Positions 7,994-15,816 of a stretch of DNA of 40,426 nucleotides are shown piece by piece (position 1 is the first letter of the stretch; every line of letters begins with the position of its first letter). The DNA lies in contig CAJUAC010000018.1 of assembly GCA_910583885.1 (NCBI GenBank), positions 1 to 40,426 on the forward strand. The letters are read 5' to 3'. Below the pieces are notes generated by a model. The model was not told the origin of the DNA. It worked only from the letters and a program-made list of their open reading frames with translations, and did no database searches. This stretch comes from an uncultured Oscillospiraceae bacterium (GTDB lineage Bacteria; Bacillota; Clostridia; Oscillospirales; Oscillospiraceae). The position numbers and the translations under genes were made by a program.

Positions 7994-8029
7994 GCGTTCG
8001 GAAACCGAACGCTGACATGATTGATGTCA
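7994..8029. repeat. Two further perfect hairpins beside the inverted repeat
   Basis: GCGTTCGG-AAA-CCGAACGC (7994-8012) is followed at once by TGACAT-GATTG-ATGTCA (8013-8029). They extend the hairpin block to within about 40 bases of the end of the convergent gene at 8067. I found no counterpart of these on the left side. Confidence 0.7.
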
Positions 8030-8066
8030 ACCAAATTCGGTTACAGCTATATAATGTCTATCTGCT

Positions 8067-8906
8067 CTAAGGCCTAACGAGCAGCACTACGGAATTTGCA
8101 ATTCTCTTTTCACCTCCGACTGGTGTTGTATAAAATCTCTGTTCAATACCAAATAGGAGCATCTTCAACTCATCTTCAGAGCCAATAGCAAATGCGCTTT
8201 CAGTAACTCTTAACTCTGGGCAATAATCCCCAATATATGTGAAAATATTTCGCCTATCAGCCGGGCGCAATTCCGAAAGTGTTTTTATTGCCAATGCAAT
8301 TCTTTTGCGATTTGCGGTTTTTACATCGATAGCGGAGTACCCATCTTTCAAAGATATAAAATCACTTTGCAAAAATTGATCTGTTTCCTCTGCGGTGGCC
8401 TCCCGATATAATTGGTCTATACCCTTAAAAATACTTGTGATTGATTCAAGCCTACGAAAATAAAGCACATCTGATGACTTACAGAAAATCGCATCGGGCA
8501 AATCATTTACTACAACTTCTTCCTGGTCGCTCCTATATTCATATATACCGCCAATACTCATAATCCGTTTTCTTTTCACTAGTCGAGCTTTTGAAACATT
8601 CTGAAAGAAAATATTTCCCTCACGGATAAAGAACAGAAAATCTATTTTTGAAAAATCTCCTTGCACAAGCGAGTCGAAGTCAGGCGTACTGTAGGTTTGA
8701 TTTAGCAGGTCGATAGCAAAATCCTGTTGAGAAGCGTTTTCAATTTTGAACCAATCGCCTTCGTTTAATGATGCACCTGGAGCATATGGTAATGTTGATG
8801 TTACACAGGTGGTGATGTCAGGAAAAATTTCCTTATCTGTCGTTGCCATCGTTCTGTATTTGATTGATTTCCCAGAAAGACGAAGTTTAACACAAATCGT
8901 CTGCAT
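8067..8906 (-). CDS. Soluble partner of a membrane protein; possible KwaB-like (DUF4868-type) defence protein
   Basis: 279 residues with no signal or membrane segment. An N-terminal half with beta-like segments (IDFLFFIREGNIFFQNVSKARLV) leads to a helical C-terminal half containing DVKTANRKRIALAIKTL. The ATG at 8906 sits 4 bases after the upstream stop and follows AAAGGGATG, so the two genes are tightly coupled; an earlier in-frame ATG at 8969 would overlap the upstream gene by 59 bases. A four-helix membrane protein followed by a soluble protein of about 300 residues is the layout of the Kiwa anti-phage system (KwaA, then KwaB of family DUF4868). That assignment rests on architecture and context only. 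A/T-rich compared with the flanking chromosome. Confidence 0.85.
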   Translation of the reverse strand: MQTICVKLRLSGKSIKYRTMATTDKEIFPDITTCVTSTLPYAPGASLNEGDWFKIENASQQDFAIDLLNQTYSTPDFDSLVQGDFSKIDFLFFIREGNIFFQNVSKARLVKRKRIMSIGGIYEYRSDQEEVVVNDLPDAIFCKSSDVLYFRRLESITSIFKGIDQLYREATAEETDQFLQSDFISLKDGYSAIDVKTANRKRIALAIKTLSELRPADRRNIFTYIGDYCPELRVTESAFAIGSEDELKMLLFGIEQRFYTTPVGGEKRIANSVVLLVRP

Positions 8907-8910
8907 ATTT

Positions 8911-9426
8911 TCATCCCTTTCTTTCAATAAAAGTTGTATCATTGATTCGCCGCAAATTTTGAAAATCAATATTTTCCCTGTTTCGTATTACTGAACCACG
9001 AGCTATCACGAAAATTCTGGACCCTTTAGGCGTAAGAATGTGGTAATAATGATAGCCAAATAGCAAAAAAAACGGATTGAAATACTGAGTCTGGGATAAA
9101 AATGTAAACAAGAACACAATAACATACAGAATACTCATTGTGATGTTATCGCCGATACTGAGCGAAACGAAAAAATAGCCAAGGTAGGTCGGTAAAAACT
9201 CGTTGTCAGCAAGGCTAAATTCCTCACATGTAATCAACTGCTCTGGCTCAATAAACTTAGCGATTTTTATAGTTATCAATGATATAAAAACTGGTATTGC
9301 CAAAAGGAACAGTCCAAAGAACCAAGAAGGAATGCCGAATATGTATTTTCTGGTCTTTATGATATAGACTGCGACCATCCAGAAAGTTGCAGTTATTGTA
9401 AGTAATATTCGGAAGAAAAATCTCAT
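8911..9426 (-). CDS. Four-helix membrane protein; possible KwaA-like defence protein
   Basis: 171 residues. Membrane segments are predicted near 3-23, 28-53, 78-95 and 98-115, followed by a conserved-looking NPFFLLFGYHYYHI motif and a charged cytoplasmic tail of about 40 residues. I chose the ATG at 9426 because AAGGGG lies 6 bases upstream; an ATG at 9465 is in frame but has no SD. In Kiwa, KwaA senses phage at the membrane and KwaB acts downstream; a similar split is inferred here. Other membrane-plus-effector defence pairs would look alike. Confidence 0.8.
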   Translation of the reverse strand: MRFFFRILLTITATFWMVAVYIIKTRKYIFGIPSWFFGLFLLAIPVFISLITIKIAKFIEPEQLITCEEFSLADNEFLPTYLGYFFVSLSIGDNITMSILYVIVFLFTFLSQTQYFNPFFLLFGYHYYHILTPKGSRIFVIARGSVIRNRENIDFQNLRRINDTTFIERKG

Positions 9427-9483
9427 ATATGACCCCTTCAAAAGTATTGCATAGGTAACCGCCATAATTAAATTTCTATTTTA

Positions 9484-10206
9484 TCAACTGTTATTCTCGG
9501 AACCCTCAACAATTTTGTCAATCTTAAACATCAGCATACTGGCAAAAATCAGCCGCCGCATACAGTCCTCTTTTTCGAGTTCAATATTCTTGTGAGATTT
9601 TGGATTCCGCAGAGCTGCCATTGCTCCGGCAAACAGGAAACGAGTACCCATATGTATATCCTTCCCTGTTTGTGTCGACCGATCTGCGGCTTCAATAACA
9701 GGCTCCTTATCGGCAAAAACCTTGTTCATCAGGGTCTGCCCATCAGGCGGATTGGTATCATCAAGGCAAAGCGTTTGATATAACTTTTTGACACAGTCAT
9801 TTACTTCAATAAACGCATTGCAGGCAGCTTCGGCGTAGCTTCCATCCCGATACAGTTTTTCAGAAACTCTTTGAATATCGGGATGTAGCAAATGACATAG
9901 TCCTTTATCACCTGCTTGATTTGCGCCAAGAATTTGACACTTGACAAACTCTATGACCTCAATCGTTTGACCATATACAGTCAGGTTAATATAAAAGCCC
10001 CGATATGGAATTTCAGTAAAAAGAGTGTTTTTCAGATCAAGAAGGTGGTTGCTAATGGGAAGATTTATACCTAAAATCTGTTGAGCTACACTTGTAATCT
10101 CCTCGCGAAGATTAAGAACTACATTGGAAGAGAAGGGGCGGGTAGCATCGCAACCAGCCAGTGATTGCAATTGGATAGATAACTCGTCGATTTTTGTAGT
10201 GTCCAT
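9484..10206 (-). CDS. TIGR02391/Ymh family protein
   Basis: 240 residues. The C-terminal half carries the family pattern: LLHPDIQRVSEKLYRDG.YAEA, NDCVKKLY, DGQTLMNKVF, then GTRFLFAGAMAALRNPKSH. The family is widespread next to restriction and other defence genes, and its biochemical role is unknown. The ATG at 10206 follows GGAGTGAAAAA; that SD overlaps the stop codon of the large fusion gene upstream (TGA at 10211), so translation is coupled. Longer in-frame starts at 10260 and 10257 would overlap the upstream gene and lack an SD. Confidence 0.85.
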   Translation of the reverse strand: MDTTKIDELSIQLQSLAGCDATRPFSSNVVLNLREEITSVAQQILGINLPISNHLLDLKNTLFTEIPYRGFYINLTVYGQTIEVIEFVKCQILGANQAGDKGLCHLLHPDIQRVSEKLYRDGSYAEAACNAFIEVNDCVKKLYQTLCLDDTNPPDGQTLMNKVFADKEPVIEAADRSTQTGKDIHMGTRFLFAGAMAALRNPKSHKNIELEKEDCMRRLIFASMLMFKIDKIVEGSENNS

Positions 10207-10210
10207 TTTT

Positions 10211-13200
10211 TCACTCCATCGGTTTAATCGTCGCTTCAATAAAAGCGATTTCCTCATCACTCAGCCCATATTTTTCATAAAGTTCCGCATCCGTCCATGG
10301 CTTGGTGAAATCCTGAAGCGGAACGAAACGATAGTTTTTGCTCGGAGTATGTTGAGAGATTTTACAGGCTGACACCAATACACGGAAAAACTTGGTTCGT
10401 AAGTATGAGATAAAATTATGAACTTCTTGCTCTGTTTCAAATGGAACATAGAGGAAGGTCTGCGAACACACTGATCCTATTGGAGCATATTCTGGTCTGC
10501 CGACAACATATGGATCAATGCCAGAACCAGCAGCTTCAGGAATAAAAACTTTATGCTTATCAATATCTGAGGCATTCTTTTTGATGCTACTGCGGGAAAC
10601 ATAGGCTGTTGTCCTTGTCATCTTCTCTAAGTATAAAACACTAACATCGTGCTCGACAGAAAGTGTAGGGTATATTTTAATGCTGTTTTTCCCGCTTGTA
10701 TGTGGATTGGTAGGGATTCCAAAAGGAGTGTCGTTTGAAACGATGGTATCAACTGTTTCGTTCGGCTTAACTTGCATCATCACTTTTTTTACTATGTCAG
10801 CAAGTTTCGGTTCCCGAATCAGTATGTCAAAGTCTCCAAGGTTGCGCCCAGCCGTTTGTCTCTGCCCATCTTTAACAAGGGAATATTCACAGTCACCCAA
10901 ATGCTTCTCATCTCGAAGATAATAGCATAGGCCACCTTTGACTTCTACTGTCGGGAAAATATCTCTTGAGTCCGTATAGGCAACCATTTTGCTAATATGG
11001 CGATCGGTCAGCATCGTATTTCTGAAATTCGAGAGGAGATTTTCACGACCAGTTGAAAACCATCTAGACGGAATAATTAGCGAAACATAGGCAGGTTTCA
11101 ATTCTGCTGCCAATGCCGCAAAGCGTTGGTAGATAGGTGCGTCATTTGACCCGCCAGAGCCTCCGGTCAACTGGTAAGGCGGATTTCCGACAACCGCATC
11201 AAATTTCAAACGCTCACCTTCTTTCCCCCATGTCTTGGGATTAGACAGTTTTCGTGCCAGCCTGGGCTTGTCCTCCATACGGTCAAGAATTCGAGGAATA
11301 TAGGCCGCATGGACAGCCCAAGTATCCTGATAGCCCGCCAAGGTACGACGGGTGATGTTCACCGCCATAGGAGTCTTGCAAAGGATAAAAATGTTTGTGT
11401 CCAGAACTTCCTGCCATAAGCACTGTGTCTCATCCGATTCCATCCGCGCTTCTGGCTTTGGTAGCTTCATGGCGTAAAGGCTGTAGGTCAGATAGAGCGG
11501 ATAGAGACCAGATTTGGAGTTCATCTCCAATATTCTCGCATTCGGGTTATGGAACAGAGCAGCGGTCACATCGCCATTGTCAACAAGACGCGGTTCGTCT
11601 AAAATGCCATCCTGCGGATAACCCTTCGCAAAGAAGTTGTATCCGCCCAGGGTATCTCCCATGTGCATATTGACCACGCGCCATGGAGTAAGAACAGTCT
11701 CTTTATCTGGGTTGCGGAACAGGGAAAAAATCTCAGCGATACGCTGCACTCGGCGTGTCGGCGGCAGTTCGTCGGCCGCTCTTGCCATGCGGCGGATACG
11801 CAACCCCGCACCAACGACCACATCCTCATCGTAATATTTCAAGAGTTGTTTGAAAAGAGGCTTGGTGACACCATCGGGCATAAATTCAATCCAAGATTCA
11901 TCATCTACAAGATCGATAAAGTCGCCAATATGAATGTCCTCGTTCAAATCAACCTTCGCCCCATATATGAGCATGGGCAAACGAATAGAAACTGCTCGGA
12001 GCAGACGAATGACTTTCTCTTGTTCCTTTTTCATTTCCTGGTGTTTCTTTATGGCATCTGCATCTTCTTTGGAGCGTTCCCGTTTGGGCTTGCTCTTGGC
12101 CTTTTCTGCTGCCTGGTATTCTTCGCTGGTCAATCCTTGCCGATTGATTGTTACTTTAGTCGGCGGCTTGGCTTTTGACTGCCCGTGGATGATGGAGGCC
12201 AGTTTGTTGAAAAGATTTACATCGGCATCGTCCATGATAATGCCGACGCCTTCATTGTAAATGGACTCATCATCAAAGCCGCTTTTGATTGCCTTGTCAA
12301 CTGTAATTCTTTTGATTTGCCGCATCATTTTCGGCACATCGTATTCCAGCATTTGAGTGCCGCCTATGGCAATCACCGGGCAGAAGTTCAGGAACTCACC
12401 CAGAGCTGCTTTGGAGCCGCTGTCTCCCGTTTTGCCCTTTCTGGACAGCGTATGAACTTCTGAAAGAACTCTCAGCGCTCGGTCAGGTGCGAAGTCAAAG
12501 ACATACGCCAGTTCTTTTTGCTTGCCGTTTACGCTGCCGATAGACTGAACACGGAAAATCGTCTGCATATAGCCGGATGCCGCTGTTGATGCGGAACCAG
12601 AAAGCATCATCACTGCCGACCACTCTGGCACTGTGACGCCCGTGGTCAGGCGACCGCAGGATATGGTGATTGTGTAAGGATGATTTTTGATTGCGTTCTG
12701 AACCTTTGCCAGAGCATTGTCGTAGTCCTCCTCTTTGTCGCCTTCCCCCGCAACATTGGCAACATAGAAATGACGAAATACAGGATGCTCCTTCAACAGC
12801 TTACTCAACGCCCTCGCTTCCTTGACGCCGGGAACCATCCAGAAAGTGTGCCGGAACATATCGCGATATTCCTCATTGGAAAATGGGTAGTGGCTGTCCT
12901 TACTTTCCTGCGTAATCAAATCAAGAAAACTCCGCACATCAGCCTCATACACAAAATCTCCTTTGTGTGCCCCTGTGGGAATGGGGCGAAAATCCTGTTC
13001 TGGATCGCCTGTCCATGTGCGGAAGAACTCGCGGAAATTAAACGCCATATCCTCCGTTTCGTAGCGGTACGCTGTCGGCATCGTCTTTGATAGGTCAAAT
13101 GTGTATATCCGCATTTCCGGTAAATCTGCATATGGATTGTGTAGGTCAGGATACCGTTCGGCAAATTCCTTTTTCCGACGCTGCTCCATCACATAATCCC

Positions 13201-14287
13201 AGGTATAGACATTTTCTTCATACTGCCCAATGAGATTATAAGGTGTCCCTGATAGAGAAAGGATTTTAGGTGCTTTTCCGTTTTTGGGCGTTTCCAAGAG
13301 TGTTTGTACTGTCTGACCCAAATCAGTTTGTGTTCCTTCATGGGCTTCGTCGTAGATAATTAAATCCCAATTGATTTCAAACACGGCATTATTTTTGTCA
13401 AATTTACCGCCAGCCCGTTTAGAGCCACGCAAGTCTTGCATAGAAGCAAAATAGGCAAAGCATGTCCCCATCCGAGCATAATTACGCAAAATGCGGTCGT
13501 TCTCGGAATCGATAGAGGCATCATATTCGTAACTGCTACCATTAATTTTCTTTGTAACAAAAATGTGCTTACTGTCCGCTCCAAATATTAGCCCATGATC
13601 TTTTTGCCAGCCTTCCTCAACTACAGGCCGATGGGTGACCACGATTGTTTTCTGGAATTTTGCTTTGCGAATCAGCTCATAAGCAGACACCGTTTTCCCA
13701 AACCGCATTTTGCAATCCCAGAGCATCCGATTATTTGTGCGAAAGACTTGTATTGTGCGCTCCACAGCATCTCTTTGTTCCTGGCGGAGTTCAATCGTTT
13801 TTTGAACGCGGGGTTCAGACTCTGTAGATGTACATACTTTTTCAGAAGCTGAAAGGACAGTGCGCCCTTCTTTATACGCTTTGATCGCATTGACCGCAGT
13901 TTCCAGATTAACGGCGTACCACTCCGAATCACGGTCAGTATCCGGAAACCGTTTGCATGAATAGCCAGAACGAGCCAGCACATCATGAATATCTTCATCT
14001 CTGAATGGATTTGGCATACTGGTTCCGTCAGCCATTTGGGTGAACCGTAGTGCCAATTCCGTATAGAGCAACTCATAACTGGTCAATGCTGTCTTTGTGT
14101 ATTGCTTGATACGCTCATGAGCCGCTATGTTGAGCAGCTCACAATTAGGAGGAAGCTGTGACGGCCCCAATGCGCTGGCAAGGGTGGCGTCTCCGATTTT
14201 CAGGTAGCCATCATGGTCGGCATCATGAATAGCCATAATATAAATCAGCTTATACTTGAACGCTGCTTCATAGCCTGCCATTGCCAT
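10211..14287 (-). CDS. Single-chain restriction-modification type protein: GIY-YIG-like nuclease, helicase, adenine-N6 methyltransferase
   Basis: 1358 residues. Residues 12-135 resemble a T5orf172/GIY-YIG nuclease: KYKLIYIM strand, GYLKIGDAT (27-34), ERIKQY with Arg59, and Glu122 in SEWY. An SF2 helicase follows, with FGKT (motif I, about 196-199) and DEAH (313-316). A methyltransferase domain (about 880-1100) has ILEMNSKSG as motif I (about 917) and NPPY at 1035-1038, the catalytic motif of adenine-N6 enzymes of the Eco57I type. The last 250 residues could be the target recognition domain. Such fusions methylate self DNA and use a translocase plus nuclease to cut foreign DNA, like type ISP enzymes, which instead carry an Mrr-type nuclease. 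The start overlaps the upstream gene by 20 bases. Confidence 0.88.
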   Translation of the reverse strand: MAMAGYEAAFKYKLIYIMAIHDADHDGYLKIGDATLASALGPSQLPPNCELLNIAAHERIKQYTKTALTSYELLYTELALRFTQMADGTSMPNPFRDEDIHDVLARSGYSCKRFPDTDRDSEWYAVNLETAVNAIKAYKEGRTVLSASEKVCTSTESEPRVQKTIELRQEQRDAVERTIQVFRTNNRMLWDCKMRFGKTVSAYELIRKAKFQKTIVVTHRPVVEEGWQKDHGLIFGADSKHIFVTKKINGSSYEYDASIDSENDRILRNYARMGTCFAYFASMQDLRGSKRAGGKFDKNNAVFEINWDLIIYDEAHEGTQTDLGQTVQTLLETPKNGKAPKILSLSGTPYNLIGQYEENVYTWDYVMEQRRKKEFAERYPDLHNPYADLPEMRIYTFDLSKTMPTAYRYETEDMAFNFREFFRTWTGDPEQDFRPIPTGAHKGDFVYEADVRSFLDLITQESKDSHYPFSNEEYRDMFRHTFWMVPGVKEARALSKLLKEHPVFRHFYVANVAGEGDKEEDYDNALAKVQNAIKNHPYTITISCGRLTTGVTVPEWSAVMMLSGSASTAASGYMQTIFRVQSIGSVNGKQKELAYVFDFAPDRALRVLSEVHTLSRKGKTGDSGSKAALGEFLNFCPVIAIGGTQMLEYDVPKMMRQIKRITVDKAIKSGFDDESIYNEGVGIIMDDADVNLFNKLASIIHGQSKAKPPTKVTINRQGLTSEEYQAAEKAKSKPKRERSKEDADAIKKHQEMKKEQEKVIRLLRAVSIRLPMLIYGAKVDLNEDIHIGDFIDLVDDESWIEFMPDGVTKPLFKQLLKYYDEDVVVGAGLRIRRMARAADELPPTRRVQRIAEIFSLFRNPDKETVLTPWRVVNMHMGDTLGGYNFFAKGYPQDGILDEPRLVDNGDVTAALFHNPNARILEMNSKSGLYPLYLTYSLYAMKLPKPEARMESDETQCLWQEVLDTNIFILCKTPMAVNITRRTLAGYQDTWAVHAAYIPRILDRMEDKPRLARKLSNPKTWGKEGERLKFDAVVGNPPYQLTGGSGGSNDAPIYQRFAALAAELKPAYVSLIIPSRWFSTGRENLLSNFRNTMLTDRHISKMVAYTDSRDIFPTVEVKGGLCYYLRDEKHLGDCEYSLVKDGQRQTAGRNLGDFDILIREPKLADIVKKVMMQVKPNETVDTIVSNDTPFGIPTNPHTSGKNSIKIYPTLSVEHDVSVLYLEKMTRTTAYVSRSSIKKNASDIDKHKVFIPEAAGSGIDPYVVGRPEYAPIGSVCSQTFLYVPFETEQEVHNFISYLRTKFFRVLVSACKISQHTPSKNYRFVPLQDFTKPWTDAELYEKYGLSDEEIAFIEATIKPME

Positions 14288-15317
14288 GTTCTCCCTTCAC
14301 CATAGAAATAAAAGTCTGGCTTCGCTTAGAACGCCAGTCCATAATCCGACAGTAATTTCCCGTATGCCGGTAAACATTCCCTGTAGCACAACCCGGGCAA
14401 ATACTGGTGTTATCAGCTAAAACAGCATCGCCGCCTAAATCCATAAAGTCGGAAAGTGTCATCTGACAATTTTCATCAGCCTTACAACTTCCAGGAACAA
14501 CACATTTCAAACCATCCATCTGCCAAATATTCCACGAAATGATACGGGCAATTTTACGGAGCAATGGAATTCCGGGCATCTGGTCAAATTTCGCTTGATA
14601 ATATTCAATATAAGAATATAGGAGATTTTCTCTCGCCAGTAAGAGGTTATCTCCTTGATACTCAAAGCCGTAAACACTTTCAAAAGCTCTCTGTGCCCAT
14701 GCCAGCCAGTCCTCTGGTGTTTCAGTGTTCTCCTGCACTACCCGCATTTTTCGATCCAGTAATCCTATACGCTGATAAAGAGGAATTCTTTCTCCGGTTA
14801 CGGTGTCATACCGGCTGACCAGATACGGAGCCTCTCCACAGGACACTTCCAAACGCTGAGCATCCACATATTTTTTCCAGTCTTTCTTAGCGCCTTGAAA
14901 GGAAATCGTTCCACTGGAAGCCGTCCAAGATGTTTTATTCTCCACATTAAACACACTGGTTCTTCCAAACCATTGTGCATCAATTAAATTGTTCTGCCTA
15001 TTACAAATCCATGATGGAGTAAATACCTCTGCCTTGTCACGTGTACGACCAGCCTGGGTGCCTTTCGGCTTTGCGATTCTTGGCTGAATAAGTGTTGCAT
15101 AAGGTCCTGTAATAAAATCAGGAGTAATTTCTGAAAAAACCTCGAAGCCGGTACCGAGGGAAACATAATCGTCAGTTGCCCATAGGATGTTTTTTCGGGT
15201 AGTTCGGTCAAAAAGCATAATATTTAGAAGTTCTGCATCAAGAGTTCGTATCGATTCTTCCAGTATATCTACACCATATATCATGGCTACACATTCTGTA
15301 TTTTTTGACAGCGGCAA
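14268..15317 (-). CDS. MTase-like accessory protein of the restriction-modification operon
   Basis: 349 residues. A motif resembling the N-terminal motif X of adenine methyltransferases is present (EVFTPSWICNRQNNLID, about 99-115), and YGFEYQGDNLLLAREN (about 217-232) resembles the acidic motif II region, but there is no NPPY catalytic motif. The C-terminus has Cys pairs (CVVPGSC, CPGC, later Cys) that suggest a zinc site. It may complete or regulate the methyltransferase of the downstream fusion protein. I chose the TTG at 15317 because AGGGAGGAGG lies 9 bases upstream; the first ATG (15284) has no SD. First gene of the five-gene operon. Confidence 0.8.
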   Translation of the reverse strand: MPLSKNTECVAMIYGVDILEESIRTLDAELLNIMLFDRTTRKNILWATDDYVSLGTGFEVFSEITPDFITGPYATLIQPRIAKPKGTQAGRTRDKAEVFTPSWICNRQNNLIDAQWFGRTSVFNVENKTSWTASSGTISFQGAKKDWKKYVDAQRLEVSCGEAPYLVSRYDTVTGERIPLYQRIGLLDRKMRVVQENTETPEDWLAWAQRAFESVYGFEYQGDNLLLARENLLYSYIEYYQAKFDQMPGIPLLRKIARIISWNIWQMDGLKCVVPGSCKADENCQMTLSDFMDLGGDAVLADNTSICPGCATGNVYRHTGNYCRIMDWRSKRSQTFISMVKGEHGNGRL

Positions 15318-15361
15318 TACAAATCGCCTCCTCCCTCAGCATTTTCAGGTTATTCATTTTT

Positions 15362-15388
15362 ATCATACCACAAAGTTCGTCAAAGTTC
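15362..15388 (-). promoter_or_regulatory. Candidate -10 and 8-bp direct repeat upstream of the defence operon
   Basis: TATGAT (15367-15362 on the - strand) is a good -10, but no convincing -35 lies 16-18 bases away. GAACTTTG occurs twice with a 10-bp period (- strand of 15371-15378 and 15381-15388), directly upstream, as expected for a protein bound on one DNA face. Confidence 0.4.
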
Positions 15389-15405
15389 CATCCCAAATGC
15401 AGTAT

Positions 15406-15456
15406 ACGAACGCCACAGCCAGTTTGCTCATATAACAAACCAACTATGGCGTTCGT
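15406..15456 (-). other. Long leader hairpin with strand-specific wobble pairing
   Basis: Two 21-base arms (15406-15426 and 15436-15456) enclose the loop TTATATGAG (- strand). On the - strand all 21 positions pair, four as G-U wobbles; on the + strand those four would be A-C mismatches. The asymmetry points to an RNA made leftward, upstream of the defence operon. The rest of 15318-15570 shows no gene. Confidence 0.6.
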
Positions 15457-15570
15457 GCGCTTCAAAATATTGCATCTGCAAAGAGTATGGGCTCCTTAAT
15501 TTTGTATGTCCAACACCTAACAATTTCTTTTTCTTTGGCCTGATTGATGGACAGCGTATCGCTTCTTGGG

Positions 15571-15816
15571 TTAGTCTATCAACCGATGTTCCGACACGCC
15601 TTGGACATAATTCTCCAAATCACCGCCAAGCACCAGATGTGCATACTCTAATGGCTTATTGTAAATCAAGTAGTCCAACTCCGACCGCTGGTACATATTC
15701 TTGGCAACCTCATCCTCGACAGCGGTGCAGTCGATGGAAATCATCGTACCATCAGCAAATTTCAGCTCTACGCAGGCGGTGTCTATATTGAACTCACAGG
15801 ACAGAAGTTTCCTCAT
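15571..15816 (-). CDS. DUF6061-like small protein of the element end
   Basis: 81 residues, soluble. The sequence (KFADGTMISIDCTAVEDEV, then SELDYLIYNKPLEYAHLVL) fits DUF6061, a family of unknown function common in Clostridia integrative elements. The ATG overlaps the rlmD stop codon in an ATGA arrangement, so it is co-translated with the extended RlmD. It lies inside the element, so rlmD gained both a tail and a downstream partner from the insertion. Confidence 0.75.
   Translation of the reverse strand: MRKLLSCEFNIDTACVELKFADGTMISIDCTAVEDEVAKNMYQRSELDYLIYNKPLEYAHLVLGGDLENYVQGVSEHRLID

Larger units (their letters stand above)
7491..7996. repeat. Imperfect inverted repeat (about 200-bp arms) made of covarying hairpins
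   Basis: No gene fits between 7473 and 8066. The left arm (about 7491-7691) and the reverse complement of the right arm (about 7788-7996) are colinear, with matched positions summing to about 15487 for most landmarks. Paired hairpins (left/right) are H1 CAGACC..GGTCTG (7499-7518) with CAGCCCC..GGGGCTG (7969-7988); H2 TTGGGA..TCCCAA (7529-7544) with TTAGGA..TCCCAA (7943-7958); H3 AAACAGC..GCTGTTT (7552-7588) with AAAACGGACTTC..GAAGTCCGTTTT (7899-7936); H4 GTCTTTGT..ACAAAGAC (7592-7611) with GTTTGTAT..ATACAAAC (7879-7894); H5 GGTGGTGACA..TGTCACCACC (7667-7691) with GGTGCGGGTCA..TGACCCGCACC (7788-7812). Stem bases change between copies while pairing is kept. Linkers such as GGGTTTGGGATGC, AACAAGCA, CTGCTTGC and GTAGCG are conserved. 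RNA pair or single-stranded DNA origin are both possible. Confidence 0.85.

Noticed and set aside
7491..8029. CRISPR array
   Set aside because: There are palindromes of different sequence and size, not identical repeats with regular unique spacers, and no cas genes.
7491..8029. Integron attC cassette sites
   Set aside because: The GTTRRRY/AAC end motifs and an integron-type tyrosine integrase are absent; hairpins are too many and too short.
8050..8055. TATAAT box on the + strand, possible promoter reading out of the hairpin block
   Set aside because: No -35 at a suitable distance, and it points into the end of a convergent gene.
15362..15383. TTGACG plus TATGAT as a complete promoter for the defence operon
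   Set aside because: The two boxes are only 10 bases apart, too close for a sigma-A promoter; only the -10 is kept as a candidate.
15238..15465. Small - strand ORF (75 codons) upstream of the defence operon
   Set aside because: It starts with TTG, has no SD, overlaps the next gene in another frame, and half of it is the hairpin; structure explains it better.
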